From Oryzomonas sagensis (GTDB lineage Bacteria; Desulfobacterota; Desulfuromonadia; Geobacterales; Pseudopelobacteraceae), in the NCBI RefSeq assembly GCF_008802355.1, contig NZ_VZRA01000001.1, positions 256,980-320,979 of the forward strand: a DNA stretch of 64,000 nt, given 5' to 3'. Both the position numbers and the translations under genes were made by a program. The notes beneath the pieces were generated by a model. It did not search any database, was not told the DNA's origin, and saw only the letters and a program-made list of their open reading frames with translations. Below, in pieces: positions 43,017 to 52,978 of this stretch (positions are counted from its first letter, which is position 1; each line of letters opens with the position of its first letter).

Positions 43017-43361
43017 ATGGTCACCACCCACGATATCGTCCTGATCAACGTTGACAACAAACCGGGCTTCTATGCCCGCATCGAGGAGCTCACCCCCGAC
43101 GTAAAGCCGGGATGGTGGCAGGTGCGCCTGATGGTGTTCACCTTTCCGCTCCAGATGTTTACCTGGATACTGGACGAGTTCCAACTCGACGGCGCCGACT
43201 TCACCATGGGGGGCACCCCCATCCGTATGGAACAGGTCGTCCCGCCGGTTGAGCAGGAACAACTCCAGGAGGGACGGGGCGAAAAGGAACAACAGGAGCG
43301 TGCCGCGCATAACTCCGGCAACCCCAAGGTCATCTCCCTTTCGGACCGTCGGAAGAAATAA
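43017..43361 (+). CDS. conserved hypothetical protein
   Basis: 114 residues from ATG 43017 (GAGGAT upstream). The front two-thirds is a compact alpha/beta-looking region (ELTPDVKPGWWQVRLMVFTF, LDEFQLDGADFTMGG); the tail is charged and disordered-looking (EQEQLQEGRGEKEQQERAAH). No signal or motif recognised. A strong terminator follows, which isolates it from the dcw cluster. Confidence 0.6.
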   Translation: MVTTHDIVLINVDNKPGFYARIEELTPDVKPGWWQVRLMVFTFPLQMFTWILDEFQLDGADFTMGGTPIRMEQVVPPVEQEQLQEGRGEKEQQERAAHNSGNPKVISLSDRRKK

Positions 43362-43386
43362 CGGTTCCGACATGCCTGAGACTCTC

Positions 43387-43418
43387 GACCTCCCCCGGAA
43401 ACGGGGGAGGTCTTTTGT
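43387..43418 (+). terminator. intrinsic terminator upstream of the dcw cluster
   Basis: A perfect 10-bp stem GACCTCCCCC/GGGGGAGGTC with a six-base loop, followed by TTTTGTT. Confidence 0.9.
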
Positions 43419-43450
43419 TGAAGAAACCCACCGCAACCTCACGTTTTATC

Positions 43451-43479
43451 TTGACATACCCCTTGACCGCCGCTATAAA
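43451..43479 (+). promoter_or_regulatory. promoter of the dcw cluster (PmraZ)
   Basis: TTGACA (43451-43456) and TATAAA (43474-43479) are separated by exactly 17 bp, near consensus. Transcription would begin around 43486, just ahead of the MraZ-type repeats. Confidence 0.85.
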
Positions 43480-43490
43480 TTTCCCACAAG

Positions 43491-43520
43491 GTGGAAAAAA
43501 GTGGAAATTGGTGGCAGATG
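43491..43520 (+). promoter_or_regulatory. MraZ operator: three direct repeats with 10-bp period
   Basis: GTGGAA, GTGGAA and GTGGCA begin at 43491, 43501 and 43511, exactly 10 bp apart. MraZ proteins bind direct repeats of TGGGN separated by 5 bp, the same period; here the word is TGGNA. The repeats lie after the promoter and run into the mraZ ribosome site and start codon. Confidence 0.7.
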
Positions 43521-44015
43521 ACCGAAGCGATCGACATATTCGGGGGGGAAACCCCGAGCACCATCGACGGCAAAGGACGGACCTGTATCCCGGCAAAATT
43601 CAGGGATGCGCTCGTCGGCCTGTCGGGGGATGCGCGCTTCATCATCACCAAGGCCGCCCCCGTGGACCTGGGCGACGGCACCTTTGGCCGCGGCCTTTCC
43701 GTGTATCCCCTGGATGCATGGTCCGGGATAAAGAAAAAGATCCTTGCCAACGAGGGGGGGTTCACATCGGCGCAATTGAACAGTATCAAGCGCCAGATCA
43801 TCAACCCGGCGGAGGAGTGCAGCGCCGACAAGCTCGGGCGGGTGTTGATCCCCTCTGCACTGCGGCTGCACGCCGAATTGGAACGGGACATCTGGTTCGC
43901 CGGCATGGGACAACGCTTCGATATCTGGAGCAAGGGAACGTATAGCCGCATCAACGCGCAGGACGAGAAAAACTTCCCGCTGGATTCGGAAGCGCTCGCC
44001 GTACTGGGCATTTAA
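43518..44015 (+). CDS. mraZ: division/cell wall cluster transcriptional repressor MraZ
   Basis: 165 residues from ATG 43518; a GTG at 43491 would add nine odd residues and lies in the operator, so it is unlikely. Two SpoVT/AbrB-like halves carry [18 protein letters not shown] and [20 protein letters not shown]. MraZ forms a ring and represses its own promoter. First gene of the dcw cluster; its start overlaps its presumed binding site. Confidence 0.95.
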   Translation: MTEAIDIFGGETPSTIDGKGRTCIPAKFRDALVGLSGDARFIITKAAPVDLGDGTFGRGLSVYPLDAWSGIKKKILANEGGFTSAQLNSIKRQIINPAEECSADKLGRVLIPSALRLHAELERDIWFAGMGQRFDIWSKGTYSRINAQDEKNFPLDSEALAVLGI

Positions 44016-44016
44016 G

Positions 44017-44970
44017 ATGACCTCCTTCCATCACCTGTCGGTCATGCCGGACGAGGTCATCGCCCTGCTGCAACCCCGGCCGGGAGGGATCTACCTGGAC
44101 GGCACCCTGGGGGGCGGCGGGCATACGGCGCTGATCGCCGAGCAGTGCGGCCCCGATAACGGGATGGTGATCGGGATCGATCAGGACCAAGAGGCGCTGG
44201 AGGCGGCCGGCCGCAGGCTGGCTGAATTCGGCCCCGCGGTCCGCCTGGTTCACGGCAACTTCGCCGAGCTCGACCGGTACCTGGACGCAATGGGCATTGC
44301 CGCCCTGGACGGGTTCATCCTCGATCTGGGGGTTTCCTCCCACCAGCTGGACAGCGGGGCGCGCGGCTTCAGCTTCCAGCAGGACGCTCCGTTGGACATG
44401 CGCATGGATGCCGGCGGAGCGGAAACCGCCGCCGACCTGGTGAACGAGTTGCCGGAGCAAGAGTTGGAACGGATCATCCGGGACTATGGCGAGGAGCGCT
44501 GGGCCAAGAGGATCGCCGCTTTCATCGTCAAGGCCCGTGGCGAGCAGGCGATCCTGACCACGCTGCAGTTGTCGGATATCATCAAGGGGGCCATCCCCAA
44601 GGCCAAGTGGGAGGAACGCATCCACCCCGCCACCCGCACCTTTCAGGCCCTGCGGATCGCCGTCAACCGGGAGCTGGAAAGTCTGGAGCAGGGGCTGCGC
44701 GCCGCCCTCGACCGTTTGAAGCCGGGTGGACGGGCGGCGGTCATCTCGTTCCACTCCCTGGAAGACCGGATCGTCAAACATATCTTCCGGGAGTACGCCA
44801 CCGGCTGCACCTGCCCGCGCCAGTTCCCGGTCTGTGTCTGCGGACAAAAGCCACGGGTAAGGGTACTGACCGGCCGTCCGGTCACGGCGTCGGAGGCTGA
44901 AATCGACCGGAACCCGCGGGCGCGCAGCGCCAAGCTGCGGGGCGCGGAGAAGCTGAATTTAAGCGCGTAG
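44017..44970 (+). CDS. rsmH: 16S rRNA (cytosine1402-N4)-methyltransferase
   Basis: 317 residues. SAM-dependent methylation of C1402 in 16S rRNA. The SAM site is [20 protein letters not shown] with [14 protein letters not shown], and the motifs [39 protein letters not shown] and [15 protein letters not shown] are all present. The ATG is 1 bp after the mraZ stop, so it is translated with it. Confidence 0.97.
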   Translation: MTSFHHLSVMPDEVIALLQPRPGGIYLDGTLGGGGHTALIAEQCGPDNGMVIGIDQDQEALEAAGRRLAEFGPAVRLVHGNFAELDRYLDAMGIAALDGFILDLGVSSHQLDSGARGFSFQQDAPLDMRMDAGGAETAADLVNELPEQELERIIRDYGEERWAKRIAAFIVKARGEQAILTTLQLSDIIKGAIPKAKWEERIHPATRTFQALRIAVNRELESLEQGLRAALDRLKPGGRAAVISFHSLEDRIVKHIFREYATGCTCPRQFPVCVCGQKPRVRVLTGRPVTASEAEIDRNPRARSAKLRGAEKLNLSA

Positions 44971-45064
44971 TCAGCCCATTCTTCTTGCTAAACGGGGCCG
45001 TCGCTTCGAACAGACGCAGATTCAAAGTTAAAAGTTCACGATTCACAATGTAGGGAGGTACCGC

Positions 45065-45406
45065 ATGGCACAGGCAAGAACCGAATACGGCAAGGTCGTC
45101 GCTCCGCGCCCCTTGAGCGGAACCGAACTGGTCACCCAGCGGGTGGACATGTTCAAGTTCCTGATGATCTGCATGGTCCTTTTCACGATCGTCTCGGTTT
45201 TCCATGTCTGGTCGCGTTTCAAGCTGATCGACCTGAATCTGCGCATATCCGAGACCAACCGCCAACTGAAGGATGCGGAGGAGGAACAGAAACGGCTCAA
45301 ACTTGAGGCGGCATCCCTCAAGACACCTGAACGCATCGAGACCATCGCCAAAAGCGACCTTGCCATGGGCCTGCCCACCGAGCAACAGGTGATCGTCGTC
45401 AAATGA
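45065..45406 (+). CDS. ftsL: cell division protein FtsL
   Basis: 113 residues, a small bitopic membrane protein. One transmembrane helix (about 31-50, FKFLMICMVLFTIVSVFHVW) is followed by a periplasmic coiled coil (LNLRISETNRQLKDAEEEQK) that pairs with FtsB. The position between rsmH and ftsI is the classical one. Ribosome site AGGGAGGT. The upstream gap of 94 bp shows nothing special. Confidence 0.9.
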   Translation: MAQARTEYGKVVAPRPLSGTELVTQRVDMFKFLMICMVLFTIVSVFHVWSRFKLIDLNLRISETNRQLKDAEEEQKRLKLEAASLKTPERIETIAKSDLAMGLPTEQQVIVVK

Positions 45407-47376
45407 ATACCGACCGGGAAAAATGGGCCAGGGTCCGGATCGTCATGATCGGGACCATATTCGGCCTGTTGTTCCTGAGCGTCACCGGCAGGGCGTTCTA
45501 TCTCCAGATACTCCAGCACGAGGAGCTGGTGAAGAAGGCCGAGCGGCAGCACCAGCATATCGTCCAGCTCAACCCGGGGCGCGGCGTCATCATGGACCGC
45601 AACGGCACGCCGCTGGCCGTGTCCGTGGACATGGATTCATGCTATGCCGAACCGCGCCGCATCAAGGACATGGACGGCACGGCCGGGGTGCTGGCGCCGT
45701 TTCTCGGGACATCAAAGCAGGAACTGCTCAAGAAGCTCTCCAGCGACAAGGGGTTTGTCTGGATCGAGCGGCGCCTGACCCCCGAGGTAGCGGCCCGGAT
45801 CAAGAACCTCAAGCTGACCGGCATCGGCTTTGTCTCCGAGTCGAAACGCTTTTACCCCAATAGCGAGGTCGCTTCCCACGTGGTCGGGTTTACCGGCGTG
45901 GACCCGGTCGGGCTGGAAGGGGTGGAACGCAAATACGATTCCGTCATCCTGGGCAACACCGGCTACATGGTGACCGAGCGCGATGCCCTGGGACGCGATA
46001 TAGCCCTCAAGGATACGGTCATCAAAAATTCTTCGCCGGGCAAGAACATCGTTCTCACCCTGGACAAGAACATCGAATACATCGCGGAAAAGGAACTGGC
46101 CAAGGCGGTGACGGAGAGCGGCGCCAAGAACGGCATGGCCCTGGTCATGGAATCGGATACCGGCAGGGTTCTCGCCATGGCCAATTATCCCACCTTCAAC
46201 CCCAATGCCTATGCCCATTACCCCCAGGCCATACTGCGCAACCGCGTCGTCGCCGACAGTTTCGAGCCCGGTTCGACCTTCAAGATCTTCCTGGTCTCCG
46301 CGGCACTGGAGGAGCGGATCCTCAGGCCAAACGACGTCATCAACTGCGAGAACGGCCGCTATACCGTCGCCGACCGGACCATCCACGATACCCACAGCTA
46401 CGCCCGGCTGTCCGTGAGCGACATCCTCAAGTATTCGAGCAATATCGGCGCGGCCAAGATCGGCTTCAAGCTCGGCGATGAACGCCTGTTCCGCTATCTG
46501 AGAAATTTCGGGTTCGGCGAGCGCACCGGCGTGGACCTCCCGGGGGAGTCCCCGGGCAACCTGCGGGACAAGCACCGCTTGTACGGGGTTGATCTGGCCA
46601 CCATCTCCTTCGGCCAGGGGGTCTCGGTCTCGGCCATCCAACTGGTGAGCGCGGTTTCCGCCGTTGCCAACGGCGGCACGCTCATGAAGCCTTTCCTTGT
46701 GGAGCGCATCCTGGACGACAGCGGCCGCGAGGTGCAGAAATTCGAGCCCCAGGCGGTGCGCCGCGTGATCTCCACGGATACGGCCAAAAAGGTCACCAGG
46801 ATGATGGAGAGCGTCACCAGCGAAGGCGGTACCGGCCTCAACGCCGCCATAGACGGGTTCCTGGTGGCCGGCAAGACCGGCACGGCTCAAAAGGCGGACC
46901 CGGTGACCCACGGCTACTCCGCCACCCGGAGGACCGGTTCGTTTATCGGTTTTGTCCCGGCCGACAAGCCCAAGCTGACGATCCTGGTGGTGATCGACGA
47001 ACCGAAGACCAGCCCCTACGGCGGCGTTGTTGCGGCCCCGGCTTTCCGCTCCATTGCCGTGAATGCGCTGGCCTATCTGAAAATCATGCCCAAGGGCGAG
47101 ACCCAAAAGGCGCCCAAGGTCGTTGCCGCCCAGACCCCGCCCCCCCCGAAGACGGATGCCGCGTCGGAGGGAGACGCCCTGGATGCGACTACCGGGGTTG
47201 CCGTCATGCCGGATTTCCGAGGCATGAGCATGCGCCGGGTCATGCAGGTGATGGAAAAACGCGGTATCAATATCAAGCTGATGGGTAGCGGACGGGCCGT
47301 GGAACAGAATCCTCCCCCCGGTCAGACGATCCGAGGGGTAGACGAGGTTTGGATAAAATTCACACCTTCCGCATGA
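45403..47376 (+). CDS. ftsI: septal peptidoglycan transpeptidase FtsI/PBP3 with PASTA domain
   Basis: 657 residues. A membrane anchor (about 10-32), then the PBP dimer domain (RGVIMDRNGTPLAVSVDMDS), then the transpeptidase domain with Ser291 in STFK (291-294), SSN at 345-347 and KTGTAQ near 490. A single C-terminal PASTA domain (about 595-655) has MPDFRGMSMRRVMQVMEKRG. This resembles Spo VD-type septal PBPs. It overlaps ftsL by 4 bp (ATGA). A terminator-like hairpin follows. Confidence 0.96.
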   Translation: MNTDREKWARVRIVMIGTIFGLLFLSVTGRAFYLQILQHEELVKKAERQHQHIVQLNPGRGVIMDRNGTPLAVSVDMDSCYAEPRRIKDMDGTAGVLAPFLGTSKQELLKKLSSDKGFVWIERRLTPEVAARIKNLKLTGIGFVSESKRFYPNSEVASHVVGFTGVDPVGLEGVERKYDSVILGNTGYMVTERDALGRDIALKDTVIKNSSPGKNIVLTLDKNIEYIAEKELAKAVTESGAKNGMALVMESDTGRVLAMANYPTFNPNAYAHYPQAILRNRVVADSFEPGSTFKIFLVSAALEERILRPNDVINCENGRYTVADRTIHDTHSYARLSVSDILKYSSNIGAAKIGFKLGDERLFRYLRNFGFGERTGVDLPGESPGNLRDKHRLYGVDLATISFGQGVSVSAIQLVSAVSAVANGGTLMKPFLVERILDDSGREVQKFEPQAVRRVISTDTAKKVTRMMESVTSEGGTGLNAAIDGFLVAGKTGTAQKADPVTHGYSATRRTGSFIGFVPADKPKLTILVVIDEPKTSPYGGVVAAPAFRSIAVNALAYLKIMPKGETQKAPKVVAAQTPPPPKTDAASEGDALDATTGVAVMPDFRGMSMRRVMQVMEKRGINIKLMGSGRAVEQNPPPGQTIRGVDEVWIKFTPSA

Positions 47377-47381
47377 ACCGT

Positions 47382-47417
47382 CACAACCTGCACCCGTCGG
47401 CAGGTTGTGTCATTTTT
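47382..47417 (+). terminator. intrinsic terminator or attenuator between ftsI and murE
   Basis: A 10-bp stem CACAACCTGC/GCAGGTTGTG with loop ACCCGTCG is followed by TCATTTTT. It ends 12 bp before the murE ATG, next to its ribosome site. If it works, it lowers expression of the downstream genes relative to ftsI. Confidence 0.7.
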
Positions 47418-47428
47418 CGGAGAATAGC

Positions 47429-48958
47429 ATGAAACTTGCCCACATCCTTGCCCCGGTACCGGACGCCGAACTCCACGGCAGCGAAGCCATCGAGATCACG
47501 GCCCTGAGTTGCGACTCGCGCCAGATCAAGCCGGGCACGCTCTTCTTCGCCCTGCGCGGCACGGCGGCCGACGGCCACCGTTTCATCCCCCAGGCAGTGC
47601 AGGACGGTGCAGCCGCCGTGGTGCTGGAAGATGCCGCCTGTGCCCCCGCCGGCTGCACCTGGATCAGGGTGACTGACGGCCGTGCGGCCATGGCTCGCAT
47701 GGCGGCGGCGTTCTACGGCAATCCAACCGCGGACCGGCCGCTGATCGGCATTACCGGCACCAACGGCAAGACCACCACCACCTACCTGATCGAGGCGATC
47801 CTGGCGGCGGCGGGCCTGCCCGCGGCGGTGCTCGGCACCATCAGCTACCGCTTCGGCGCAACAACCATCGAGGCGTCCCGCACCACGCCCGAATCCACGG
47901 AATTGCAGGCCGCGTTCCGCCGGTTGGCCGATGCCGGCGCCCAGGCCTTCGTGATGGAGGTGTCGTCCCATGCCCTGGAACAGAAACGGGCCGACGGTTG
48001 TCACTTCGATGTGGGCATCTTCAGCAACCTGACCAGGGATCATCTCGACTATCACGGCACCATGGAGGAATACCTGCACGCCAAGCAGCGCCTCTTTGCC
48101 GAACTGCTGCAGCCCACCGCCGCCAAACCGCGCCGCCGGGCCGCCGTCAACATGGACGACAGCTACGGCGCCCGCGTGGCGGACAAGGCGGCCTGTCCGG
48201 TGATCGGTTACGGCATCGATTACCCCGGCGACGTCCGCCCGGTGGAGGTGGCCATCACCGTCAACGGCATCAGCGGGACCATCAGGACGCCCGCCGGAGA
48301 GTTCACCTTTGCCTCCAAACTGTTGGGCCGCTTCAACCTCTCCAACATCCTGGCGGCCGTTGCGGCCGGCGTCGCCCTGGACCTGCCGCTCACGGCCATC
48401 AAGGCCGGCATCGAAGGGCATGCCACGGTTCCGGGACGCCTGGAGCGGATTGGCAATACCTGCGGCGTCACCTGCCTGGTGGACTACGCCCACACCGGCG
48501 ACGCCCTGTACAACGTACTCGCGACCCTGAAGGAGATAGCAACGAACCGGCTCATCACCGTCTTCGGCTGCGGCGGCGACCGCGATCCGGGCAAACGTCC
48601 GATCATGGGGAAGATCGCCGCGGAGATGAGCGACCTGGCCATCGCCACCTCGGATAACCCCCGGACCGAGGACCCGCTCGCCATACTGGCCCAGGTCAAG
48701 GAAGGCATCACGCCCCTCGGCATACGGGAATACACGTCCGAGGAGTTGACGGCACGGCCGGCATTGGACGAGCGGGGCTTCGTCATGCTGGAAAACCGCC
48801 GTGCAGCCATCCGTTTGGCAACGCGCCTGGCACGGCCGGGCGACATCCTGCTCCTGGCCGGCAAGGGGCATGAGGATTACCAGATCATCGGCACGACCAA
48901 ACACCACTTTGACGACCGCGAGGAGGCCGCCGCGGCATTCGGGGAGAAAACAGCCTAG
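47429..48958 (+). CDS. murE: UDP-MurNAc-tripeptide synthetase (meso-diaminopimelate adding)
   Basis: 509 residues from ATG 47429 (GGAGA upstream); a start eight codons earlier is in the terminator. It adds the third residue to the peptide stem. The ATP site is [20 protein letters not shown], the carbamylated-Lys region lies near FSNLTRDHLDYHGTMEEYLH, and the DNPR motif (ATSDNPRTEDPLAI) marks the meso-DAP type. Last codon is 1 bp from murF. Confidence 0.97.
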   Translation: MKLAHILAPVPDAELHGSEAIEITALSCDSRQIKPGTLFFALRGTAADGHRFIPQAVQDGAAAVVLEDAACAPAGCTWIRVTDGRAAMARMAAAFYGNPTADRPLIGITGTNGKTTTTYLIEAILAAAGLPAAVLGTISYRFGATTIEASRTTPESTELQAAFRRLADAGAQAFVMEVSSHALEQKRADGCHFDVGIFSNLTRDHLDYHGTMEEYLHAKQRLFAELLQPTAAKPRRRAAVNMDDSYGARVADKAACPVIGYGIDYPGDVRPVEVAITVNGISGTIRTPAGEFTFASKLLGRFNLSNILAAVAAGVALDLPLTAIKAGIEGHATVPGRLERIGNTCGVTCLVDYAHTGDALYNVLATLKEIATNRLITVFGCGGDRDPGKRPIMGKIAAEMSDLAIATSDNPRTEDPLAILAQVKEGITPLGIREYTSEELTARPALDERGFVMLENRRAAIRLATRLARPGDILLLAGKGHEDYQIIGTTKHHFDDREEAAAAFGEKTA

Positions 48959-50353
48959 ATGTTTACCGCACACGAGATAGCCGCCGCCACCGGCGGCCGC
49001 ATCATCGGCAGCGCCGGGACCGGCGTATCGGCCGTATCCACCGACTCGCGCACTGTTGCGCCCGGAGAGTTGTTCGTGCCGCTCAGGGGCGACCGCTTCG
49101 ACGGACACGACTTCATCGCCGAGGTGGCCGCCAAGGGCATCACCATGGTACTGGCCGAAGAGAAATGGCTCGTCCATCACGTGCTCCCGGCCGGATGCTC
49201 GGGCGTTGCGGTCAAAGACACGTTGCGGGCGCTGGGCGACCTGGCAGCGGCCTATCGGCAACGCTTCGACATCCCGGTCATCGCCGTGACCGGAAGCAAC
49301 GGCAAGACCACCACCAAGGAGATGCTGGCCACCATCCTGGAACAGCTCGGGCCAGGCCTGAAAACCGAGGGGAACCTCAACAACCTGATCGGCATGCCCC
49401 AGATGCTGTTCCGTCTGCGTCCGGAACATCACTGGGCCGTACTGGAGATGGGCATGAGCGAACCGGGCGAGATCGACCGTTTGGCGGAGATTGCCCGCCC
49501 CCGGGTCGGCATCGTGCTGAACGCCCTGGCGGCGCACCTCCAGAGCATGGGCACGGTCGAGGCCGTGGCCAACGCCAAGGGAGAGTTGCTCCACCGCATC
49601 AGCGACGGCGGCCTGGCAGTCGTGAACGGCGACGATTCCCGGGTCAGCAGCCTGGGGCAGAATGCCTCGGCGCGGCGCATCAGCTTCGGCATCAGCCGCG
49701 GCGAGGTCAGAGCCAAGAACATCGAGCACCTGGGGCTGGAGGGGGAATCGTTTCTGGTCGTCACCCCCCGTGGGGAGTTCCAACTCCACCTCAGCGCCTT
49801 CGGCCAGCACAACGTATCCAACGCCTTGGCGGCCACTGCGGCCTTGCTTGACAAGGTGCCGCTTGACACCATAGCCGAGGGTCTTGCCGCATTCAGACCG
49901 TATAAGGGGCGTTTCCAGTTGGAACGGCTCGGGGCAATCACCCTGGTGGATGACAGCTACAACGCCAACCCGGCCTCCATGAAGGCGGCGCTGGAGACCT
50001 TGGCCCAGATCGCCCCCGAGGGGCACCGGGTCGCCCTGCTGGGGGACATGCTGGAATTGGGCGGGCACGAGGCCGAGGCCCACGAAGGGGTCGGCACGGT
50101 CGCAGGGCGAAACGTGGACCGGCTCTTCCTGCTGGGCAATCTGATGAATCGCCATGCCGCCCAGGCGGCCATCCAGGCCGGTTTGCCTGCCGAGTCGGTT
50201 CACTGCTGCCAGAGTCACGACGAACTTGCCGAAGGGGTGAAGCGGTCGCTTCTACCGGGAGACGTGATCCTGATCAAGGGCTCCCGGGGCATGACCATGG
50301 AGCGGTCGGCGGCGATCCTGAGGCAGTCCATGTCACACAACGAAAAGGGATAA
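48959..50353 (+). CDS. murF: UDP-MurNAc-tripeptide-D-alanyl-D-alanine ligase
   Basis: 464 residues. It adds D-Ala-D-Ala to UDP-MurNAc-tripeptide. The ATP loop is AVTGSNGKTTTKEMLATIL, with TEGNLNNLIGMPQMLFRL (substrate binding), VDDSYNANPASMKAALETLA and LLGDMLELGGHEAEAHE. Starts directly at the murE stop. Length standard. Confidence 0.97.
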   Translation: MFTAHEIAAATGGRIIGSAGTGVSAVSTDSRTVAPGELFVPLRGDRFDGHDFIAEVAAKGITMVLAEEKWLVHHVLPAGCSGVAVKDTLRALGDLAAAYRQRFDIPVIAVTGSNGKTTTKEMLATILEQLGPGLKTEGNLNNLIGMPQMLFRLRPEHHWAVLEMGMSEPGEIDRLAEIARPRVGIVLNALAAHLQSMGTVEAVANAKGELLHRISDGGLAVVNGDDSRVSSLGQNASARRISFGISRGEVRAKNIEHLGLEGESFLVVTPRGEFQLHLSAFGQHNVSNALAATAALLDKVPLDTIAEGLAAFRPYKGRFQLERLGAITLVDDSYNANPASMKAALETLAQIAPEGHRVALLGDMLELGGHEAEAHEGVGTVAGRNVDRLFLLGNLMNRHAAQAAIQAGLPAESVHCCQSHDELAEGVKRSLLPGDVILIKGSRGMTMERSAAILRQSMSHNEKG

Positions 50354-50356
50354 ACC

Positions 50357-51433
50357 ATGCTTTACCACATTTTCTACCCGCTGGCGGCGAATGTAAAACT
50401 ATTCAACATCTTCAAATACCTGACCTTCAGAACTATCTATGCCATGATCACGGCGCTCCTCGTCTGCTTCGTGCTCGGCCCCTGGATCATCCGCAAACTG
50501 GAGAGCCTCCAGGCCCGCCAGGTGATCCGCACCGACGGCCCGGAATCGCACCTGCAGAAACAGGGCACCCCCACCATGGGCGGGGTGATGATCCTGGCCG
50601 CCATCGTGATCCCCACGCTCCTGTGGGCCGATCTTTCCAATCAGTATGTCTGGACGGCGCTCTTCATCACCATCGGCTATGGCGTGATCGGGTTCGTGGA
50701 CGATTACAAGAAGGTGACGGAAAAGAACACCAAGGGGCTCTCCGCACGCCAGAAGATGTTCTGGCAGGTGCTTCTGGCCGTGGCCGTGGCGGTGTTCCTG
50801 TTCCTCAAACCCGGCTTCAGCGAGGAGCTCTACTTCCCCTTCTTCAAACGTTTCCACCCCGATCTGTGGATATATTTCATCCCGTTCGTGGCCCTTGTGA
50901 TCGTGGGCGCCAGCAATGCCGTCAACCTGACCGACGGGCTGGACGGGTTGGCCATCGGCCCGGTGGCCATCAATGCCGCCACCTATATGCTCTTTGCCTA
51001 TATTGCCGGCCACGCCACCCTGTCGGCCTACCTGCAGGTCCCCCGGGTGCCGGGGGCCGGCGAACTGGCCGTCATGTGCGGCGCCATGGTGGGTGCCGGG
51101 CTGGGGTTTCTCTGGTACAACTCCTACCCGGCCGAGGTCTTCATGGGTGACGTCGGCTCCCTTTCCCTGGGCGGCACCCTGGGTGTCATCTCCGTTCTGA
51201 CCAAGCAGGAGATCCTGCTGGTGATCGTGGGGGGGGTGTTCGTGGTCGAGGCGTTGTCGGTCATCTTCCAGGTGGGCTCCTACAAGTACCGGGGCAAGCG
51301 CATCTTCCGCATGGCGCCGATCCACCATCACTTCGAGTTGAAGGGGGTGGCGGAACCCAAGATCATTGTGCGCTTCTGGATCATCACGATCATCCTGGCG
51401 CTGGTGGCGATCTCGACGTTGAAGATGCGCTAG
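50357..51433 (+). CDS. mraY: phospho-MurNAc-pentapeptide translocase
   Basis: 358 residues, ten transmembrane helices, moving phospho-MurNAc-pentapeptide onto undecaprenyl phosphate to give lipid I. Signatures are [62 protein letters not shown] and [13 protein letters not shown] (the HHH motif). The ATG is 3 bp from the murF stop. Confidence 0.98.
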   Translation: MLYHIFYPLAANVKLFNIFKYLTFRTIYAMITALLVCFVLGPWIIRKLESLQARQVIRTDGPESHLQKQGTPTMGGVMILAAIVIPTLLWADLSNQYVWTALFITIGYGVIGFVDDYKKVTEKNTKGLSARQKMFWQVLLAVAVAVFLFLKPGFSEELYFPFFKRFHPDLWIYFIPFVALVIVGASNAVNLTDGLDGLAIGPVAINAATYMLFAYIAGHATLSAYLQVPRVPGAGELAVMCGAMVGAGLGFLWYNSYPAEVFMGDVGSLSLGGTLGVISVLTKQEILLVIVGGVFVVEALSVIFQVGSYKYRGKRIFRMAPIHHHFELKGVAEPKIIVRFWIITIILALVAISTLKMR

Positions 51434-51444
51434 ATTCGATCCAA

Positions 51445-51617
51445 TCCGCCACGGAGCCTCAGAAACGCGGAGAAAGGCTGGAGAAAACCCTCGATTGAGC
51501 GCATGATAGGCAGAAGTGAAGATGAAGAATAACTATCCGCGTACAAGAGACGAGAAGAACAAAGGACGTATGAGTGATCTGCAAAGATTTTCTCCGGGCC
51601 GCTGTGGCTCCACGGCA
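51445..51617. repeat. diverged member of the second repeat family between mraY and murD
   Basis: The ends TCCGCCACGGAGCC and GTGGCTCCACGGC are inverted relatives of each other and of CCACAGAGACAC-type ends, with GCGGAGAAA near the left and TTTTCTCCGGG near the right. The 173-bp interior has no ORF. The element accounts for most of the 201-bp spacer. Confidence 0.5.
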
Positions 51618-51634
51618 AAAATGAAGGTCTCACT

Positions 51635-52975
51635 ATGGAACTGAATGACAACAACATCCTCGTCGTGGGCCTGGCCAAAACCGGCGTGGCCTGCGCCCGC
51701 TTCCTGGCCGCGCGGGGCGCCCGCGTCACCGTGACCGACATGCGTGATGAATCGGCCCTTGCCTCCCAACTTGCGGAGCTGGCGGCTTGTGACATCCGGA
51801 AGGTATTGGGCAGCCACGATGAGCGGGACTTCACCGGCGCCGACCTGATCGTGGTCTCGCCCGGCGTGCCCCAGGACCACCCCCTGCTGGTGAAGGCCGC
51901 GGCAGCGGGCCGGGAGATCGTCAGCGAGATCGAGCTGGCCTCACGCTTCATCGACGCGCCGCTGGCGGCCATCACCGGCACCAACGGCAAGACCACCACC
52001 ACGACCCTGGCCGGCGAGATCTTCAGGGCCAATGGCTACCGCACCTTTGTGGGGGGGAACATCGGCAATCCGCTGATCGAGCTGGTGGAGTCGGGCGAAC
52101 CGGTGGACCGGGTGGTTGCGGAGATCAGTTCGTTCCAACTGGAGTGGATCGGCACCTTCCGTCCCCGGGTGGCGGCCCTGCTGAACCTGAGCGAGGACCA
52201 CCTGGACCGCTATGCCAGCTACCAGGAGTATATCGACGCCAAGCTGCGCATCTTCGAGAACCAGGAAGCCACGGATTTTGCCGTGGTCAACCGGGACGAC
52301 GCACTGGTGTGGCGCTACGCCCAGGGGTTGCGGGCGCACCTGTTCCCCTTCAGCCGCAAGCTGGAGTTGACCGAAGGGATCTTCCACCGGGACGGTGTGA
52401 TCGTCTGCCGCCACAACGGCCGGGAGGAGCGTTTTCCCACCAGGGACATCCGCCTCCAGGGGGTGCACAACCTGGAGAACATCATGGCCGCCCTGGCCTG
52501 CGCGCTGCTCTTGGGGTGCCGGCCTGACGCCAGCTTCGAGGCCGTCCAGGGGTTTGGAGCGCTGCACCACCGCATGGAGTTCGTGGCCGAGAAGAACGGC
52601 GTCCGCTATTACGAGGACAGCAAGGCCACCAATGTGGGGAGCGTGGAAAAGGCGCTGGAAAGCTTCGACGCCATCACCCTGATCGCCGGAGGCAAGGACA
52701 AGGGCGGCTCCTACGCCCCGCTGGAGCCCCTGGTGCGGGACCGGGTGCGGCACCTGGTTCTGATCGGCGAGGCGGCCGGCCGCATGCAGGCCGAGCTGGG
52801 GTCCCTGACCGACACCCGCCGGGCAGCGACCCTGGAGGAGGCGGTCGCCCTGGCGGCCCGAATCACGGAGCCCGGGGGGACCGTCCTCATGTCGCCGGCC
52901 TGCTCCAGCTTCGACATGTTCAGCGGCTACGAAGAGCGGGCTCAGCGGTATATTGCAGCGGTAAAGGCTCTCTAA
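51635..52975 (+). CDS. murD: UDP-N-acetylmuramoylalanine-D-glutamate ligase
   Basis: 446 residues from ATG 51635 (GAAGGT upstream). It adds D-glutamate to UDP-MurNAc-L-Ala. N-terminal Rossmann: [23 protein letters not shown] loop [19 protein letters not shown]; then [20 protein letters not shown] and [17 protein letters not shown], and the C-terminal [18 protein letters not shown]. The 201-bp gap after mraY holds a dispersed repeat. Confidence 0.97.
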   Translation: MELNDNNILVVGLAKTGVACARFLAARGARVTVTDMRDESALASQLAELAACDIRKVLGSHDERDFTGADLIVVSPGVPQDHPLLVKAAAAGREIVSEIELASRFIDAPLAAITGTNGKTTTTTLAGEIFRANGYRTFVGGNIGNPLIELVESGEPVDRVVAEISSFQLEWIGTFRPRVAALLNLSEDHLDRYASYQEYIDAKLRIFENQEATDFAVVNRDDALVWRYAQGLRAHLFPFSRKLELTEGIFHRDGVIVCRHNGREERFPTRDIRLQGVHNLENIMAALACALLLGCRPDASFEAVQGFGALHHRMEFVAEKNGVRYYEDSKATNVGSVEKALESFDAITLIAGGKDKGGSYAPLEPLVRDRVRHLVLIGEAAGRMQAELGSLTDTRRAATLEEAVALAARITEPGGTVLMSPACSSFDMFSGYEERAQRYIAAVKAL

Positions 52976-52978
52976 CCC

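Noticed and set aside
47381-50218. 945-codon minus-strand frame opposite murE and murF
   Set aside because: Antisense shadow of two certain ligase genes.
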